Positions 47,746 through 59,213 of a stretch of DNA of 64,000 nucleotides are shown here, in pieces. Location of the stretch: assembly GCF_021869535.1 (NCBI RefSeq), contig NW_026262734.1, positions 113,847,588-113,911,587 on the forward strand, read 5' to 3'. The notes beneath the pieces were generated by a model that did no database searches, was not told the DNA's origin, and worked only from the letters and a program-made list of their open reading frames with translations. Made by a program: the position numbers and the translations under genes. The DNA is from Mytilus californianus (Eukaryota > Mollusca > Bivalvia > Mytilida > Mytilidae). The number at the start of each line of letters is the position of its first letter. The stretch's first letter is position 1.

Positions 47746-50700
47746 TCAGTTACAGGACGTAATTAAGTTGCCAAATTAATAAAATCGCTGCTTCATTCTG
47801 CACATTTCCGGAAACATATTGTATCTAAACCGTACACTAATATTATATCATATACTTTACTAAAGTAACCACTAACTAAATAACCATCACAAATAACCCC
47901 TCGTTCACGGGTAACTGCGCGTAGGCAGAATAACTGTAAGGGAAAATGCACGTCGTAAAAATAACCCCTTATTTCCATCAAAATGCACATCGTAAAAGTA
48001 ACCACTTATTTCCATTAAAATGCACCCGTATATGCAATAGAATTGTGTAAGGTTCTTTTTTTGGAATAACATATTTTTTAGACTTTTATCATGAATATAA
48101 TCAGACTGTACTAACGATTCAGTATTAATAGTTCAATATAAAATAGAATATCTTATATATCACAGACGATTATAATTTAGTTTAAATAATTTCTAATACT
48201 TTAGTGTTTCTATAAACATTAGATACACATTTACTATGGAATGTTCGTTCATTCAATTATGTAGTGAAATGTACATTACATGTCACATGTACTTTAATAA
48301 AACGGTTTCTGTGACAAAGGTGTGACCGACATAGAAATATAACGCTAATCAGTTTCATTGTGTTTACAACCAAATACAATTAAATGTATCTTTTAAAATT
48401 ACTTATCACAAGTACATGAAAGTTTACAATTAAACTTTACTAATATTACTTTGATCATAATAACATAGATAATACATGATCAGCAGAATTTATCTTATTT
48501 TTCACAACATTCAAAAAGTATTCAAGATGTCTAAATATTGACAAGATTCAGTTTCTTGGCTCGTCGCCATCTTGAATCCGAAAAATCTTGTTTCAGGGCA
48601 GGTTTCACCGTTTCTTGAATCCGAGAAAATCCGCTATTGATTTCTTGTAAAATAATGTGTTGGTTTTCAAACCCGGTTCCGGATTCTTTGTAATCAAACA
48701 CGGCCTAAGCATTTGTAAAAAAAGTGTGAACCTCAAATAATAAGATGAAATTCGATTGGCTGATCTAGACAAAATGTTTCAATCCATGTGATCTCGTTTA
48801 GGTTCGCGTTACATATTCCAAAGAATTTCATTGATCAGATCATTTGTAAAACTTTCAATCCAGGTGCGCTCTCAGTGAAGTTCGCGTTAGGTAGCAAAAT
48901 CATCTTTTAGAATTGGAAATAAAATTATAAAAGTTTTTGAACCGAGTTTCTCTATGAAATAGAATTTAGTCCAACATTATTAAAATTATAATACTTTCAA
49001 AAAAACAAAACTTTTTCTTCTCAAAATATAATTACACTCAATCAGTGTAAGTCTCTAGTATAAATAAGCATCTCTTATTAAATAAATATATTCATAAATT
49101 AAACCAATTATTTTTAGATTATTGATATTTTTTTATTTATCTATCAATGCTTTTTTTACTCGACAAATCAAATATTCGAGAAATTTCAAACAGTAACAAT
49201 TACCCGTTATGTGCCTCATCAACTCTATAGAAATGTTTACCGATTTATATACGACGCTTAAGAGTGTATTAATTTACTACAAATGTACTTGATTATTAAC
49301 AATAGAATGTACTTGATTATTAACAATAACATTTACTTGTTTATTAACCATATTCAGAAAAGAGCGTGTCTGGAAAATGACATATTTCGAATTTTGAAGT
49401 GAATATATAATCGAGTGCTTCATTTCTGTATTTTTTAAAAAATGGTTAGACCATTTTCCTCTATATTTTTATTGGACGAAAAAAAAGGGCATTGCAAAAT
49501 CCAGTCGAGTTTTTAATTTTCTGAAACATAAAATGCATTTGAATTTTAATTATCAAGGGTATGCTATGCCTTTAAACTTTTCCAGGTACACAGGTCTGTC
49601 TGTATTCAGAGGGAATGTTCAGGTAATAACACAGCCATTTTAGTAAACATTAAAACTTGATTCATCTTATTTAATAAAATAGTTTACTTCTATTTAATAA
49701 CTGTATTATAAATACTTTTTAGCATTTTGCGTTCTGAAATGAGCGCAAATAATCTTTTAGGTTCCAAACAATGATAAAACTGATGATATGCTTCTTTAAC
49801 GATTAACAGGTAAGTTGAATGGGCATTAAGCTTTTAAAATAAATATATCTTACTTGATTTTACACCAGAGTAATTCGACCGGTTCTGGCTAGTCAATGGT
49901 TACCCGTATAGTATCTCTACTAACCAATCAATTCTGCTATAATTCATTGGCTATGCAAATTGTCTTTGGTCTAAATTGCTATAACATGTATAAATTGAAT
50001 ATTGCATGGTTATCTGGCTGATTGGTTCTTAATACTAATACATGTTCATGTTAAAATGGATATAATTTTGACCGAGACGAATACAGAAAAAAAGAGCATT
50101 GTTTGCAACAGCACCTCAGAGCCGAACATGCAAGGAGAAGGAACAGAATCTCCTAGCGTTGCACTCGCTGTACTGCCAGAATGATATAACGAGGATTTTT
50201 TTCTTGTCAAAAGCCTAGGATATAAATTTCAAGCCCGAACTGACTTGTAAATAATGCCTTTGCTGAGTTTTAAGTTTTAAGACAGTGTCTTTTTTTTACA
50301 ATTAAAAGATGTTTCAACTTTGTGCGCTATAAACTCCAATAGAGAACGGAAGAGGTTTAAACAGTATACTATCAAAAACAAAAATGTGTTTTTAAGGTAC
50401 AAACATTAAAAGAATAGTACATTGAATAAAAATTCAGGTTGGTTTATTTTTTTTCTAAAAATAAGCTTAAAATATCTGGAAACATAGTTAACGCGCATTA
50501 CATGCGCATATGTTTCGTCTGGAAATGTTTTTCCTCAAAATTAAGATGGAAAAGTTAACTAGTTGCTTTCTCCTTATTAAGTTTTTGAACATTAAGTTCC
50601 AATTCACAGTTGTTAACAAACTAATTAAAATGAATAAGCTTTTGTTTATCATTATCAATGATAAAAGTTCTAAAAAAACTGGACTTTTTTGTCCATAACT

Positions 50701-51302
50701 TTCAGTTTGCTCCTTTGTCCTACATTTTATACCTTGTGAGCCGAGGAGATTTTTCTAAAGTCCTTTTCCACCCTCTTTTGTTCAACAAAAAAAAGGTTTC
50801 TAGATCCGTCTTAAGATGAATCAATGCTATAATTATTTCTAGTACCTGTTCAAACTTCCCGCCCTTTATTTTTAAATCACTTTGCATAACCTATAAATAA
50901 GATTTATTTTTAATTCATTAACCGAATGTGTATGCAATATTTGCCACCGGACGTTATGCAAACAACCAGCAATTTATATATCATTACAGTTTGTGTACAT
51001 GTACATAAACACGACAAAAAAAAGTTTTGGAATTTGAGTAGGGTAACTCCTTTTCCTGCATTTATTTCGGTCTATGTTTAGTAATTACATGCATGACCTT
51101 AGACGAAGTGGCATAACAACATGTGTGATCTTCGTTTTTCGTACGTGGTAATACATCATCATTTAGCCGTTACATTTACGTAATGCCTGATTTTGATATT
51201 TTTATCTAATCTTTTTTCAGTTGTAAAAGATGCCGAATTATTTATTTCACAACCATAATCAATTTTTCATCCAATCAATTTGAAAGATAAATATTTTGTT
51301 CT
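47746..51302. other. unassigned interior of the 13.1-kb insertion
   Basis: Short direct repeats occur: 'aaaatgcac(g/a)tcgtaaaa' units of about 45 bp at 47,943-48,020, and 'acttg(a/t)ttattaacaat' three times at 49,287-49,350. No protein domain was recognised; open frames at 50.0-50.7 kb are short and unassigned. Confidence 0.4.
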
Positions 51303-51408
51303 AAGTGTATGGCTGCATAGTTGCGCCCCATCTGGTTCTTGTAAGTAATTTCATACTAAATACGACTTACAAGAACTAGATGGGGCGCAACCAGCCATGC
51401 ATACACTT
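51303..51408. ncRNA. near-perfect 44-bp-arm hairpin, possible small-RNA precursor or tiny foldback
   Basis: Arms 51,303-51,346 and 51,365-51,408 are inverted copies with an 18-base loop. The inner 27 bases pair with one mismatch, the outer eight pair perfectly, and about nine in between form an internal loop. The arms are GC-richer than their surroundings (ttgcgccccatct). A length of 106 bases with an internal loop fits either a pre-miRNA-like precursor or a minimal foldback element. Expression is unknown. Confidence 0.45.
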
Positions 51409-51487
51409 AAAAAAAATATTCATGCACTTAGTTTGTAAATTTAAAATTTGCTTAAGCAAAGTTAAGTTTCTGTCAAAAAATAATCCT

Positions 51488-51633
51488 AAACAGATGCGGA
51501 TCCAGGGTTTTAATAAAGGGGGCCCGGGGCCCCCAGAGTAAGCAATGTTTAAAGTGTGACACGTTAAAAGTCTATGCATCAACCATAAGGGCAGACTGTT
51601 CACCCCCCCTCCCCCCACCCCCCCCCCCCCCCC
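51488..51633 (-). repeat. R7 dispersed repeat plus poly-C tract
   Basis: 'agatgcggatccagggtttt…gggggcccggggccccc' and 'gtctatgcatcaaccata' match the copy at 24,200-24,362. It is followed by a nearly pure C tract at 51,603-51,633. Confidence 0.6.
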
Positions 51634-52627
51634 AAAAAAAAAGTTGTATTTACATTTTCCTTCTAGTAAATATAATGAGTACTTTTTTACTTAGAAAATT
51701 TCAAAACCCCATGTAAAGCATCATTTACATATATTATCTAGTCTTGTATTTTTTTGTAAAATCTTAAAGCATAAAGCTGATTTCCATATAGCACCTTGAT
51801 CTGTAAATTGTGAAATTTTGCAAAATAGCTCATTGCCCATACTATTAAATAAATTGGTCTAATGCAACTCCGTTGAGGAGTACATTTTGTACCATTCCCA
51901 GTTTGCTCAACTCGACACAATGCACGCAATGGTACATGAAGGTATAACCAACTCATATTTAGTCTACTGATCAGTCATACGACCGCTTATTCAACTTGCT
52001 GAAGACACCAACTTTAACTAGCACTACATATATTATTTACTGACAGTTACCCGCTATTCTGCCCAACATGCATTCGTCAGCAGTACGAGAGCAGCTGCTT
52101 TTTGCACTACACGCAAAAGATATTTTTCGAATACTATATTTAAGCAATAGGCTAACTATATTTTGGTGTATGGTATGATTGTAAAGTGTATATGTCTGTC
52201 TGCAGGCAGGGTTCATCTGACCATTACCTCATTTATATTTGTGATTAATTCAAAGATTTAAGTTTTTTTGTATAATACTATTAATGTGTCAGCAATTTAC
52301 ATCATTTTTCTGTGTATAATTTCAAGATTGTGTAGTTCCATACTAGTGCTAATATTGATTATAATTTTATACCATTGCAAAAAACGTTTCGTTGTAAATT
52401 ACTGTTCTGTATATTAGTGCTCTTTGGTGATTTTCTTTCCAATGTTTTTTTCAATAATCAATCCGTCAGATTATTTAAAAGTTAATTTGAGCTGGATTCA
52501 CTGTAAATCCATTTACATGTAAATTTCATTAATACCTATTGCCTAAAAGTCACGTTTCTCCAACAAGAAAGTATTTACCTGTATACAAAATATCAAATGT
52601 TGGAGAGACGTGAAAATGGTTTAATAA

Positions 52628-52799
52628 GCTGTCTCCTTAAATCTCTATAGCATTCACCTTTAACTACAAAATGGAATTCATCTTCAATGATATTCAAAGT
52701 ACAAAGAGCACATTGTCTGTCTAATCTTTTTTACTTCATGATATAACGTCCTACTTCAACAAGAAAATTATGCGAAGACAATCTCAGACGAGTTAAATA
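52628..52799 (-). pseudogene. non-LTR retrotransposon C-terminal fragment (copy A)
   Basis: The minus strand reads YLTRLRLSSHNFLVEVGRY, then CALCTLNIIEDEFHFVV, the zinc-motif region that follows the RT of LINE-type elements (C-x2-C-x9-H). An in-frame TAA lies between the two parts, so it is dead. It is oriented opposite to the neighbouring RT frame and belongs to a different element type. Confidence 0.7.
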
Positions 52800-52858
52800 C
52801 ACTGTAAAATCCATATGCTTAGTGAGATAATTCTGTTAACATACATTATTGACAATAT

Positions 52859-53228
52859 ATGTATTTTTTAGTAGCAATAAACAAAGAAAACTATGTCAAT
52901 TGGACATGCTTTGATACTATATATGCCCTTGAATTTTTACTAGATAACATTTTTGTTCGCTTTGGAGATTCCGTATATCGTCAGGTTATCGGAATTCCAA
53001 TGGGGACTAACTGTGCACCACTTATTGCGGACCTTTTTTGTATTGCTATGAGTTACAATTGATGACAAAAATCAGCAAAGATCCATCGAAACAACATCTG
53101 ATACACAAATTTAATAATACTTTTAGATATTTGGATGATATTTTGGCTCTCAATAATGACGACTTCAGTATGTGTACTAAAGAAATTTATCCTGTTGAAC
53201 TTACTTTAAATAAAGCTAATACTAACAA
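52859..53228 (+). pseudogene. truncated, frameshifted RT fragment (copy A)
   Basis: One frame (52,859-53,062) carries EFLLDNIFVRFGDSVYRQVI and GIPMGTNCAPLIADLF. The next frame (53,038-53,232) carries FRYLDDILALNND. The frame breaks in a T-run at about 53,033-53,038 that is one base shorter than in copy B. The homology then ends at 53,228, so the thumb and C-terminal region are missing. It has the same RT family as 62,530-63,309. Confidence 0.8.
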
Positions 53229-54261
53229 GTAACAATCATTGTAAATAAGAACAAAACATTTAATTATACATATTTAGTACTAATCTTTTCGATACAACTG
53301 TTAATTACTTAAAATAAAAAGATTATGATTGTTTAATCAGTTGTTATGTGAGTTGGCACCTGCCAATATGTTCGCTGATTTTCGGCAATATCAAAAAAAA
53401 AACGACACGTGTCTAAACATTATTCATTTATTTATGGTTCCTTTTCTATAAAATTTGGAATTTAGGCATTTAATATCGATCCATACCATAGTATGAAAAA
53501 AATACACATATCAGCACCCCTTCTAGTCCTTAGTGCACTTAGGAGTCCTTAGCAGTTTTTAGACGTACCGTATTGCAATGTGAGAAAAACTGTTCATAAT
53601 AGTGCTTTCTTACAATTTGACGAAAGGAACGTACGGTTGACAAATCATACGTTAATCCGTCTGAGGGATCCTATATTTTGACTCTTTTCAAAATATGACG
53701 TTAACCAAGGCTGTCATGGGACTCAATTGGCGTTTTGCCTCAATGTTTGCCTTAAAAGAACCATTTACACTGCATGCAACGACACAGGTCATACTTAAAT
53801 TTTCGTGGGACATATATATTTCTGGATATACGAGGTAAAAATATAATATCACCAGGGGAAGGAGATAACTCAACAACATGTGCTAAACAAGGGCCTCGTC
53901 AGAAGAAGAATAAATACCGCTAAAAATAAAATAAAACCATGAAAAAAATACATCTTTGCATTATTCAACCTAAGAAAAAAACTCAAAACATTACTTTCGA
54001 TTTTGTTTTGCTATCCATCAAAATAATACAGCTGAAAAAAATGACCCGAAAAAAGGGTTATGAGTCTGGTTTAGTAACTTGTTTTAGAGATTCCCCTCCT
54101 CCCCTGTGTAATACTGCTTGTCGTCTTGTGTTGAGGTCACATATCCGAATCTGTTAGATTACCTATGAAATCGTTCTTTTAGCGTGTATCTGCGTTTCAT
54201 CCAAGCATGTTAACTGTTAAATCATCAGTATTGCAATTGAGAATACATGTATTGCAATATA
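53229..54261. other. unassigned DNA with a lone transposon end
   Basis: 53,516-53,575 is a diverged single end of the 7.18-8.85 kb family (tagtccttagtgcacttagg…tagacgtacc). Its partner end was not found. The rest is unassigned. Confidence 0.45.
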
Positions 54262-54430
54262 GAAATAAGGAGATGTGGTATGATAGCCAATGAGACAACT
54301 ATCCACCAACGTACGGCCTTCAACAATGAGAAAAACCCATACCGTATAGTCGGCTATTAAAGGCCCCGACATGAAAAATATGAAACAATTCAATTGAGAA
54401 AATATACGGCCTAATTTATAACAAAACAAG
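54262..54430 (+). repeat. R4 dispersed repeat
   Basis: 'aaggagatgtggtatgatag…ccaatgagacaactatccac' continues to 'acggccttcaacaatgagaa' and 'ggctattaaaggccccgaca'. It is one of the fuller copies of R4 in the window. Confidence 0.65.
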
Positions 54431-56436
54431 ATTGTTCATACCCCCCCTCCCCCTTTCTATTTAAATTGATGGTGATGGTGATTTATTTGTTGGGTTTTTT
54501 TTTCCATCCCCTAGTTTGTTTGTTTTTCAAAATTTTTCCATACATTGTTGCATCTTAGTCTGGACATTTTGCTGATCCACGTTGACAATTTGATGAGGGC
54601 ATAGTCTTTAATATATAAATTAAATAACGAATTTTGTCATTAAATTTAGAGTATCATACTTCAAGAAGTTCATTTAAATGTTAATGTTAACATTTAAAAA
54701 GCATGCATGAACAATTCCTGCGCAAATATGAAATCGTGGTTAACATAATCAACGTATTGGACGTAAGTGTATTTTACGCTATTTTTCTTTTCTTTTGCAG
54801 ATATTAAATGTGCGTTCTATTCGATGTATTCTTCAATTAAGATACCTTTGATTCGGAAGAAAATACAGTTTTACCGGATAAAACATAGTCTTTAAGTGTT
54901 ATCATGAGAATGAAATTCATGCTCACTTTACTACAAAAAATGATCGGAAGTTATACTTTAATGTTCATGACTTACGAGTATTTTTCTCGTAATATTTCTT
55001 GTAAAATTAATCGCTGAGAGGCTTTCAGGCGTACCGAAAAAAAAAGATATGACGTAAACGTCAAAGGACAACCAACCCATCGATAAAAATAACATGCATT
55101 TAAGAGGCGTCTTACTATTTTTGAGTTGAACTTCAGAAATCTTTCAATGCCATGTGATTGTATTTAGGTTGGTGCGTTTTTCGATTTATAAAAAAGTCAA
55201 ACAGACAAAAAAGAAAAAAAAAAAGAAAGGGAAAAATTCTCGAAAAAAGAATACAAAAAATATAAATGAAATAAAGAAATATTATTAATTTACAAATACG
55301 TACCTAAGTGCATTTAAGAAAGAAATTCGTTAATAAAGCAACATTTTATCTTATTATTTTGATTTCAATTTTTTATTTTTTTATTTTCATATTATTTTTA
55401 TTTGTGTTCTATGATACACGATTTGGAGTCCTCCAAAAGGTAAAATGCACTTTATGGGTATTTCTCGTGAATATAAGTCACACTTACCATCTACAATATA
55501 CGGAAATGACACGCCTGGGTTTTGTAAAATTACTGAAGGAAGTTAAATGTCAATTTCATATCCCCGGGCGAAGACTTTACCGGTTTGTCAAAACACCTTT
55601 GTACACTAACAAAAGTGTATTTATCTTTCAAAAGGCGAAGAATAAACGTTTTGGCAATTTTTGTAGGTTTTTAATTTTAAAATGTAAATGAACATGTAAG
55701 AAGAACCTTAAGTGAATCGGAAAATGAGCTTTGCAGCCGTTTGTCTTACGATAAAAAAAACATTTTACAGAGGCAAGTAATATTTGTAAAATTGCATTAA
55801 ATCTTTCATTAACAGCAATTTGTAGAACTAATTATTTCGATTTTTCGAACATGTGTAAAATAATGAATATTTATATTATTTAGAATCTTTCATATATAAA
55901 ATTGCAATAGGTTTTAAAATACTGTAGATTGATTGCAAAACGTCCAGTGACAAATATTTCATGTATTCATGACAAGAAGAAATTAACAACTTTAAAATAC
56001 AATTGATTGGTTATTTAAGGTGATACGATCCAAATGATTGGTGTTAAGTTCGGAAATTTATGAAACTTGGACAGATGCTTATCTTCATGTTCAAGAAATA
56101 TCAACGAAAAAAAAAGTAAGAGTTATTTTTTAATTCTGTCTCTTACTCATACATGAACTCATGCACATTTTACACTCAAACTGACAGTTTAACACCAACA
56201 GCAGCAATCGCAAGCAAGACACTGGTTCCATAAAAGCCTTCACGATTTTTTAAATATACATGTCAATCCTTGGTTTATTTCAAAATTGGGCATTGAAGGG
56301 AATGTTGTGATGTCTATTTTAGTCACAACATTTAAATCTTTGTTTTGTGAGAGTAGCAAACTTCATAGTGTATCTCATATAAAGCTTCGTTTACAGAACA
56401 TTGTATATACTTAATTGTGTCAAGGAAATATTTGGA
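54431..56436. other. unassigned interior of the insertion
   Basis: A 127-codon plus-strand frame (55,308-55,691) begins with a T-rich hydrophobic stretch and then a basic stretch. No domain is recognised and nothing around it suggests a gene, so it is left uncalled. Confidence 0.4.
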
Positions 56437-56442
56437 GTGTGC

Positions 56443-56509
<67 letters not shown>
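56437..56509. repeat. (GT)n(GA)n microsatellite
   Basis: About 9 GT units run directly into about 28 GA units. A 61-codon frame across it encodes an Arg-Glu repeat and is an artefact of the microsatellite. Confidence 0.9.
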
Positions 56510-56511
<2 letters not shown>

Positions 56512-57101
56512 GCAGATTTCATTCTATCGGTAAGGAATGGTTTACAGTTCGGAATATACATAAAGTTATATTACATGTATATTTAGTTGATTGTATGGCT
56601 AAACGTTTCTCAAGAAAAAACTTTTACAATCAGTATTAAGTATTCTTTATGACTTAATAAGTTTTAATTAAATTAGACGGTTCACGTTCCATTGATATAA
56701 GGGTATTCTGTAGGTTAGTTTTCCAAAATTTATATTATCGATTTTGAAATGATATTTACACAATGCTTCAAAATATAAACATATTTTTCCCCATTCCAAT
56801 CCTCATAAAGAAATTAAAAATTACACTATTAGTATAAAAGAAAAAGTATCATAACTAAGCTAACTTATTTGCTTTAATTGACAATCGAAATGTATATTTT
56901 TACAAGAAAGTAAATTTATAACTTACTGTCCAATCTAATATAATCCCAAAGGTGAGTTGGGAATAGAAATATGGTCACTACAGGTCTTCTTCCGACGGGC
57001 AGTTAAACCCTTTGCAAAAGTGGGGGATCCATTTGACTGTGCGAGATGTACAAATACGAAGCCTCGTGCGGTCAGAATGGAGACGTTAGATCCGGTGACT
57101 C

Positions 57102-57130
57102 GTGTAGAGAGAGTGCAACGCTCTCTGCAC
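57102..57130. repeat. hairpin in 675-bp unit
   Basis: GTGTAGAGAG pairs with CTCTCTGCAC (nine Watson-Crick pairs and one G-T) across a 9-base loop. It repeats at 57,777-57,805 and 58,452-58,480. In unit 3 one C becomes T, which still pairs as G-T when transcribed. Confidence 0.7.
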
Positions 57131-57142
57131 GCTAAGAACCCT

Positions 57143-57150
57143 TATAAAAA
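57143..57150 (+). promoter_or_regulatory. candidate TATA box in 675-bp unit
   Basis: TATAAAAA follows the hairpin by 12 bases and precedes a small palindrome (AACTCTTTGAGTT). It also occurs at 57,818 and 58,493. If used, transcription would start near 'ggtggcctgttgtctc'. This is sequence only; no other promoter evidence. Confidence 0.3.
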
Positions 57151-58799
57151 CTCTTTGAGTTGTACGTAGGTGGCCTGTTGTCTCTATCCCATATTTTTCA
57201 GTAGCAGTCTAAATTTCCCCGACCTTTATCCCGGACGGCCTCTTTTTGATAACCTACCTATTGTATTTATTGTAAATTTGTTTTCATCCTAAACATGCAT
57301 GCAATCAGTATTAAGTATTCTTTATGACTTAATAAGTTTTAAGTAAATTAGACGGTTCACGTTCCATTGATATAAGGGTATTCTGTAGGTTAGTTTTCCA
57401 AAATTTATATTATCGATTTTGAAATGATATTTACACAATGCTTCAAAATATAAACATATTTTTCCCCATTCCAATCCTCATAAAGAAATTAAAAATTACA
57501 CTATTAGTATAAAACAAAAAGGATCATAACTAAGCTAACTTATTTGCTTTAATTGACAATCGAAATGTATATTTTTACAAGAAAGTAAATTTATAACTTA
57601 CTGTCCAATCTAATATAATCCCAAAGGTGAGTTGGGAATAGAAATATGGTCACTACAGGTCTTCTTCCGGCGGGCAGTAAAACCCTTTGCAAAAGTGGGG
57701 GATCCATTTGACTGTGCGAGATGTACAAATACGAAGCCTCGTGCGGTCAGAATGGAGACGTTAGATCCGATGACTCGTGTAGAGAGAGTGCAACGCTCTC
57801 TGCACGCTAAGAACCCTTATAAAAACTCTTTGAGTTGTACGTAGGTGGCCTGTTGTCTCTATCCCATATTTTTCAGTAGCAGTCTAAATTTCCCCGACCT
57901 TTATCCCGGACGGCCTCTTTTTGATAACCTACCTATTGTATTTATTGTAAATTTGTTTTCATCCTAAACATGCATGCAATCAGTATTAAGTATTCTTTAT
58001 GACTTAATAAGTTTTAAGTAAATTAGACGGTTCACGTTCCATTGATATAAGGGTATTCTGTAGGTTAGTTTTCCAAAATTTATATTATCGATTTTGAAAT
58101 GATATTTACGCAATGCTTCAAAATATAAACATATTTTTCCCCATTCCAATCCTCATAAAGAAATTAAAAATTACACTATTAGTATAAAAGAAAAAGTATC
58201 ATAACTAAGCTAACTTATTTGCTTTAATTGACAATCGAAATGTATATTTTTACAAGAAAGTAAATTTATAACTTACTGTCCAATCTAATATAATCCCAAA
58301 GGTGAGTTGGGAATAGAAATATGGTCACTACAGGTCTTCTTCCGACGGGCAGTAAAACCCTTTGCAAAAGTGGGGGATCCATTTGACTGTGCGAGATGTA
58401 CAAATACGAAGCCTCGTGCGGTCAGAATGGAGACGTTAGATCCGATGACTCGTGTAGAGAGAGTGCAACGCTTTCTGCACGCTAAGAACCCTTATAAAAA
58501 CTCTTTGAGTTGTACGTAGGTGGCCTGTTGTCTCTATCCCATATTTTTCAGTAACAGTCTAAATTTCCCCGACCTTTATCCCGGACGGCCACTTTTTGAT
58601 AACCTACCTATTGTATTTATTGTAAATTTGTTTTCGTCCTAAACATGCATGCAATCTTTGTCATTGAATGTTAAGCAACCAACAATCAATTAATCGAATT
58701 TAATAATTAGTTTTGTTTTATCCCTCTATTTTTGATAGTAAATTATCTTCTTAACTCAAAATATTATTTATATAATAATTGAAATAAAGTTTCTGAAAA

Positions 58800-59130
58800 A
58801 AAACCCCGACATATATAATACGCTTAACAACACAATATACCATACGATAGATGAAACTCTAAACGATATCATATATCATACGATAAACGAAACGCTAAAC
58901 GATACCATGTACCATACGACATATAAAACGCTTAACGATACCATGTACCATACGATACATAAAACGCTAAACGATGACATTTACCTTACGATGAACGAAT
59001 GATGTACGAACGCTGACCGAACGTTGTACGAACGCTACACGAATGATGTACGGTCAATGCCCGAACTCTATACGAACGATTCCCGAACGCTGTAAGTACG
59101 ATTCCCGAATGAAGAAAGTGTTAATTTTTC
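58800..59130. repeat. right subterminal iterons
   Basis: About five class II units of the type aaacgctaaacgataccatg / taccatacgata, with a period near 40 bp (58,810-58,990), are followed by class I units (tgtacgaacgctgaccgaac) to 59,110. These motifs match those at the left end of the insertion. Confidence 0.7.
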
Positions 59131-59151
59131 CGTTACAATTGCCTTTATTTA

Positions 59152-59213
59152 TGAGATCAATGTGTGGATATTAAAAGTGATTATTGACTGGACCAATTTA
59201 AGTAAGGATGTTA
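59152..59213 (-). repeat. right remnant of third ankyrin module
   Basis: 'gagatcaatgtgtggatatt…gactggaccaattta…ggatgttata' matches 41,684-41,745, just short of the exon. Arm 2 starts immediately after, where the exon should be. Confidence 0.75.

Larger units (their letters stand above)
51694..53228. repeat. 1.5-kb duplication, copy A
   Basis: Nearly identical (roughly 98% by eye) to 61,222-62,759 in the same orientation. It contains a minus-strand LINE C-terminal fragment and the 5' part of a plus-strand RT frame. Copy A sits inside the 13.1-kb insertion and stops abruptly within the RT frame; copy B continues to a 3' tail. Confidence 0.85.
56627..58651. repeat. three 675-bp tandem units
   Basis: The units start at 56,627, 57,302 and 57,977, exactly 675 bp apart, and end at 58,651. 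By eye only about ten positions differ among the three, with no indels. Each unit has an AT-rich half and a GC-richer core of about 260 bp (56,950-57,210 in unit 1). The core contains a 10-bp stem hairpin and a TATA box. The near identity points to very recent amplification or homogenisation. A 70-codon frame in each core has about equal silent and amino-acid-changing differences, so it is not called as coding. Confidence 0.9.
46047..59136. mobile_element. 13.1-kb composite insertion with short TIRs and iteron-rich ends
   Basis: The left end is CCCTGTAACGTAAAAGTTAA and the right end read inward is GTAACGGAAAAATTAACA, an imperfect TIR of about 20 bp. The flanking R3 repeat resumes exactly on the other side, so the borders are firm. 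The flanking triplets AGT and AAT could be an imperfect 3-bp target duplication (the intact family has TGT). Just inside both ends lie GTACG-rich iterons. The interior holds decayed PIF/Harbinger transposase sequence, a 1.5 kb block also found at 61.2 kb, a hairpin, a GA microsatellite and three 675-bp units. The class is inferred, not proven. Confidence 0.6.

Noticed and set aside
51738-51956. 72-codon minus-strand frame preserved in both copies (also 61,266-61,484)
   Set aside because: Identity is explained by the recent duplication; no family is recognised and there is no independent copy to show selection.
55308-55691. 127-codon plus-strand open frame
   Set aside because: Starts in a T-rich low-complexity run, followed by sequence with no recognisable family; lies inside a decayed insertion.
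56401-56586. Arg-Glu repeat protein
   Set aside because: Pure translation of the GA microsatellite.
56920-57060. Resemblance of the 675-bp core to U1 snRNA (aacttactg…, ggatccattt…gatgt)
   Set aside because: Only short scattered matches; the 5' splice-site pairing region and Sm site are not present in proper order.
56957-57169. 70-codon frame repeated in all three 675-bp units as a possible small protein
   Set aside because: Identity follows from the recent tandem copying. The few differences are about equally silent and amino-acid changing, and a minus-strand frame is also open over the same core.
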